Shown: piece after piece, positions 61,701 through 64,000 of the stretch | How positions within the stretch are numbered: position 1 is the first letter of the stretch | How the letters are laid out: each line of letters opens with the position of its first letter | DNA from: Pseudotabrizicola formosa | GTDB lineage: Bacteria > Pseudomonadota > Alphaproteobacteria > Rhodobacterales > Rhodobacteraceae | Length of the DNA stretch: 64,000 nucleotides | Direction: 5' to 3' | Assembly: GCF_002900965.1 (NCBI RefSeq) | Contig: NZ_PJOM01000003.1 | Span: 1-64,000 of the forward strand | Notes under the pieces: model-generated | The model's input: only the letters and a program-made list of their open reading frames with translations | Database searches by the model: none | What the model was told of the DNA's origin: nothing | Position numbers and translations under genes: made by a program

Positions 61701-62583
61701 CGCATTGATCGCAGGCCGCATCGCCCTGCCGCAGACCGAAATCCGCATCGCCGCCACCGGCCTTGGCGGGCAAGAGCTGATCGACGGGTTGCAGCACATC
61801 GGCGAACCCGCCGCGGTGCGCGAAACCCGCCGCCGCGCGGGCCTGATCGCAGATCCGGCAGACGCCGCCCGCCGCACGGCAAGACGCCCCTTCGATCTGG
61901 ATATCGAAATCTCGGCCCCCAACCAGCTTTTCATCCGGGGCAGGGGGCTGGATGCCGAACTGGGCGGCACCCTGCGCCTGACCGGCACCACCACGGACAT
62001 CATCCCCTCAGGCTCGTTTGACCTGATCCGTGGCCGCCTTGATATTCTGGGCCGCCGGCTTGACCTTTCCGAGGCCTCCTTGCAGCTTGAAGGCGATTTT
62101 GACCCTCGCCTGCGCGTCGTGGCCAGCAGCGTGAACGACAATGTGACCAGTTCGGTGGTGATCGACGGCTCGGCCAGCGATCCGCAGGTCAGCTTTACCT
62201 CCAACCCGCAACTTCCGCAGGAAGAGGTGCTGTCGCAGCTTTTGTTCGGCCGCCGGCTCGAGTCGCTTTCGGCGCTGCAAGGCTTGCAACTGGCCAATGC
62301 GGTGGCCACCCTCGCCGGTCGCGGCGGCGAAGGTCTGATCAGCCGCCTGCGTCAGGGCTTCGGCCTCGATGATCTGGATGTGCAGACCGATGCCGAAGGG
62401 GCGGCACAGCTGACGGCAGGCAAATACCTGTCGGAAAACGTCTATTCCGAAATCGTCGTGGATCAGGATGGCAAAAGCCAGATCAACCTGAACCTCGACA
62501 TCAGCGAAACCGTCACCCTCAAGGGCCGGGTCGGGGCCGATGGCAACACCGGGATCGGCCTGTTTTACGAACGCGATTACTAA
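58732..62583 (+). CDS. tamB: Translocation and assembly module protein TamB
   Basis: 1283 residues. It has a signal/anchor at the N-terminus (MRWLLSLALISAPCIALA), then a very long periplasmic beta-taco region of repeated strands, and a C-terminal DUF490/TamB domain (SGSFDLIRGRLDILGRRLDLSEASLQLEGDFDPRL, SDPQVSFTSNPQLPQEEVLSQLLFGRRLESLSALQGLQLANAVATL). TamB bridges the inner membrane to TamA in outer-membrane assembly and lipid traffic. It overlaps tamA by one base. The repetitive G/C-rich sequence makes this gene hard to align but there is no break in frame. Confidence 0.93.
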   Translation: MRWLLSLALISAPCIALAQADEPLTEAERTDRGTIVAFLEDTLSGAGRQITLRGFEGALSSRATATQLTIADEEGIWLTLNDIVLDWSRSSLLAGRVAINELTAGEIIIARAPVSDDTMATPEASGFSLPDLPVSINISSLQANRVVLGEQLLGQPVEGSIQASVSLAGGEGAADLTITRTDSGPEGLIELSASYANASTQLALDLNVVEEAGGIAATLLDLPGAPAVGLQINGTGPLDNFAATVNLTSDGAPRLAGTVTLLGTQDGGTRFNADLGGDLAPLFLPQYAGFLGDAVSLDVSGLRTATGRVDLSALDLRARSVELRGQTIIAADGLPEVIALNGFLRDPDGNPVIIPGFDAGVSVRAARLEVAYDARTDESWRAVIDAQEVVTPGAQIAQADLRGSGRISRGTQGRVIGGTFTLNGTGIALQDPGLSMAVGETVTATTRLFWQEGSGVTRIGALDLTAGPVTLSAGGEISGLQDGFRTRGRLRIDATDLAPLSGLAGRPLSGRGTVTAEGQGSPLGGDFDVQARVAGQNLTLGIPQADTLLQGASSIALDIRRDTTGTVLRSFAIRAPSLAADGSGTVTSDLADLTLTLRMDDLSRLGPDYGGAIRGDLRLSGPLTTGQARIVTDLEATALRLGQPDLDRLLNGASQLSLVADLDGSALVIEQLNLTTPGASIAATGTLATAGSDLTAQLSVQELSRLRPGLGGSVAATADFTGTTQTATLTLDATANALRTGQAQADRLLAGDSAFSVALRLEDGLVRLDSLTLTSPQISATATGRLTGDQRQLDLSARLANLGVLLPEFPGPVTLSGTAVDTGAAYTVALTGTGPGSINARVAGQIARSFDTANLTVQGSAQAGLANPFLGNRVVSGPLAIDLRLDGPVALSSLAGRVSLSGGTFADPTLPFSLQSIDATATLSGGSAQISTTAAVSSGGRVSLSGPIALTAPYRADLGLTLSGVTLRDPQLYQTLANGQLRITGPLTGGALIAGRIALPQTEIRIAATGLGGQELIDGLQHIGEPAAVRETRRRAGLIADPADAARRTARRPFDLDIEISAPNQLFIRGRGLDAELGGTLRLTGTTTDIIPSGSFDLIRGRLDILGRRLDLSEASLQLEGDFDPRLRVVASSVNDNVTSSVVIDGSASDPQVSFTSNPQLPQEEVLSQLLFGRRLESLSALQGLQLANAVATLAGRGGEGLISRLRQGFGLDDLDVQTDAEGAAQLTAGKYLSENVYSEIVVDQDGKSQINLNLDISETVTLKGRVGADGNTGIGLFYERDY

Positions 62584-62595
62584 GCGCGGCCGGGG

Positions 62596-63402
62596 TCAGC
62601 CCCAGCCGTCAATCACCGCCACCGCCTCGTCTGCGGTTTCGACAAAGCGGAACAGCTCCAGATCCTCGGGGCTGATCGTCCCGGCCTCGGCCAGCGCCTC
62701 CCAGTTGATGATCTTTTCCCAGAATGCCCGGCCAAACAGCAGAAAGGGAATGGGCTTCATCCGCTTGGTCTGGATCAGGGTCAGCGCCTCGAACATCTCG
62801 TCCAGCGTGCCAAAACCGCCCGGAAACACACAAATCGCACGCGCCCGCATCAGGAAATGCATCTTGCGGATGGCGAAGTAGTGAAAGTTGAAACACAGGT
62901 CCGGCGTGACATAAGGGTTCGGGGCCTGCTCATGCGGCAGCACGATGTTCAACCCGATCGACTGGCCCCCCGCCTCATGCGCGCCCAGATTGCCCGCCTC
63001 CATCACCCCCGGGCCGCCACCGGTCATGATCACATTCTCGCGCCCATAGCTTTGCAGACTGCGGGTCGTCATCAGACAGGCGAATTTCCGCGCCTCGTCG
63101 TAATAGGCCGACAGCGCCGCCAGCCCCGGCGTGCGCCCCTGTTCCGGGCGGGGCGGAATCCGGGCGCCCCCGAACAGCACGATGGTCGACTCGATCCCGC
63201 GCTCATCCATCACCATCTGCGGTTTGAGCAGTTCCAGCTGCAATCGCACCGGGCGCAATTCCTCGCGCGTCATGAAATCCGTGTCGGCAAAGGCCAGCCG
63301 ATACGCGGGCGCGCGGGTCTGCGCCGTGTCGGGGCATTGATCTGCCGCTTTCACATCTTCCAGACTGTCGCGGAACGGGTGGGCGCGGGGTTCGTCTTTC
63401 AT
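62596..63402 (-). CDS. LOG-family protein (TIGR00730-like)
   Basis: About 268 residues. The LOG family includes cytokinin riboside 5'-monophosphate phosphoribohydrolases. The diagnostic segments are [52 protein letters not shown] and [30 protein letters not shown], which contains the catalytic PGGFGTLDE. Bacterial members may cut nucleotide monophosphates. The true substrate is not shown. ATG 63402 is chosen because AAGAG lies 6 bases upstream. ATG 63417 and 63435 are alternatives. The gene is convergent with tamB, 12 bases away. Confidence 0.9.
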   Translation of the reverse strand: MKDEPRAHPFRDSLEDVKAADQCPDTAQTRAPAYRLAFADTDFMTREELRPVRLQLELLKPQMVMDERGIESTIVLFGGARIPPRPEQGRTPGLAALSAYYDEARKFACLMTTRSLQSYGRENVIMTGGGPGVMEAGNLGAHEAGGQSIGLNIVLPHEQAPNPYVTPDLCFNFHYFAIRKMHFLMRARAICVFPGGFGTLDEMFEALTLIQTKRMKPIPFLLFGRAFWEKIINWEALAEAGTISPEDLELFRFVETADEAVAVIDGWG

Positions 63403-63482
63403 CAGGTGCTCTTGCATTGCGTGAGGGTGTTCCAAGCCTTATAGGCAGGGCGCAACAGGACCAACCGAAAAAGGGTGACAAC

Positions 63483-64000
63483 ATGTCAAACGCCGCCTTG
63501 GAAGCCGCCATCGAAGCCGCATGGGACACCCGTGACAGCCTGACCCCCGCCACCAAGGGCGAAGCGCGTGACGCGGTCGAGGCCACGCTGGCGGCGCTCG
63601 GTGCCGGCACCCTGCGCGTCGCCGAACGGCGCGAAACGGGCGACTGGCATGTGAACCAATGGGCCAAGAAGGCCGTGTTGCTGGGGTTCCGCCTGCAGGA
63701 CATGGGCCTGCAATCGGGCGGCCCACAGGGCAGCAGCTGGTGGGACAAGGTTGACAGCAAATTCCATGGCTGGGGCGAAGACGACTTCCGCTCTGCCGGG
63801 TTCCGCGCCGTGCCAAACTGCATCGTGCGCAAATCGGCCCATATCGCCAAAGGCGTGGTGCTGATGCCATCCTTCGTCAACCTTGGTGCTTTTGTCGATG
63901 AAGGCACCATGGTTGATACCTGGGCCACCGTCGGCTCCTGCGCGCAGATCGGCAAGAATGTGCACCTCTCCGGTGGCGTCGGCATCGGCGGCGTGCTGGA
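63483..64000 (+). CDS. dapD: 2,3,4,5-tetrahydropyridine-2,6-dicarboxylate N-succinyltransferase, 5' part
   Basis: The first 172 residues are visible and the window ends in frame. DapD is a step of lysine and diaminopimelate synthesis. The N-terminal helical domain ([18 protein letters not shown] onward) is followed by [12 protein letters not shown] and the start of the left-handed beta-helix ([15 protein letters not shown]-type repeats, with [43 protein letters not shown]). ATG 63483 has AAGGGTG about 8 bases upstream. It is divergent from the LOG gene. Confidence 0.95.
   Translation, partial: MSNAALEAAIEAAWDTRDSLTPATKGEARDAVEATLAALGAGTLRVAERRETGDWHVNQWAKKAVLLGFRLQDMGLQSGGPQGSSWWDKVDSKFHGWGEDDFRSAGFRAVPNCIVRKSAHIAKGVVLMPSFVNLGAFVDEGTMVDTWATVGSCAQIGKNVHLSGGVGIGGVL

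Overview
The window is high-GC, densely packed bacterial DNA that looks like a chromosome segment of a Rhodobacteraceae-type alphaproteobacterium. This rests on the strong G/C third-position bias, the flagellar order motB-flgE-flgK-flgL-flgI with CtrA-like boxes, a catabolic quinate/protocatechuate operon, a xylF-H-G-B-A operon, tamA-tamB, and an ECF sigma factor of the alphaproteobacterial EcfG type with matching promoters. I cannot name the species. I saw no rRNA, tRNA, CRISPR array, insertion sequence or prophage.

Layout. 1-7338: after the 3' end of an unknown gene and about 530 bases without a supported gene, a tightly overlapping plus-strand operon encodes a shikimate/quinate dehydrogenase, a two-domain 3-dehydroshikimate dehydratase (quiC), pcaC, pcaH, pcaG, a beta-keto acid cleavage enzyme (BKACE) and pcaB. 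Together they would take quinate or shikimate to protocatechuate and down the beta-ketoadipate pathway. 7379-26841: a stress and metal region. It holds a divergent copper module (copA-cueR facing a small HMA protein and a DUF305 protein), a PAS/GAF HWE-type histidine kinase, a PHB-depolymerase-like esterase with an upstream ribbon-helix-helix regulator, a large catalase, a three-gene membrane-protein operon ending in DUF3618, a glycosyltransferase, an EcfG-like sigma factor, three hydrophobic micropeptides of 23-24 aa, and a membrane-anchored coiled-coil protein. Six promoter-like elements of the form GGAAC-N16/17-CGTT (four exact, two with one mismatch) lie in this stretch, each in the right orientation upstream of a gene, which suggests a clustered general-stress regulon.

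26913-33545: a transglutaminase / circularly permuted ATP-grasp-alpha-E / transglutaminase-DUF2126 operon, a widespread set with no settled function. 33837-38152: a LysR regulator, an OmpA-like protein, a GNAT acetyltransferase, a molybdopterin-binding-domain protein and a type I methionine aminopeptidase. 38403-44257: the flagellar operon. 44346-46362: an aldo/keto reductase and a YihY/BrkB membrane protein.

46346-56718: the xylose locus. xylF, xylH, xylG, xylB and xylA run on the minus strand and are followed within 10 bases by a Tat-exported vanadium-haloperoxidase/PAP2 protein and an FG-GAP/ASPIC-UnbV protein. A divergent ROK repressor (xylR) starts at 55438. 56882-62583: tamA-tamB for outer-membrane assembly. 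62596-64000: a LOG-family protein and, divergently, the start of dapD, cut off by the window edge.

Many starts were moved downstream of the longest reading frame because of ribosome-binding sites, signal peptides or promoter positions. These choices are stated in each entry and are inferences.
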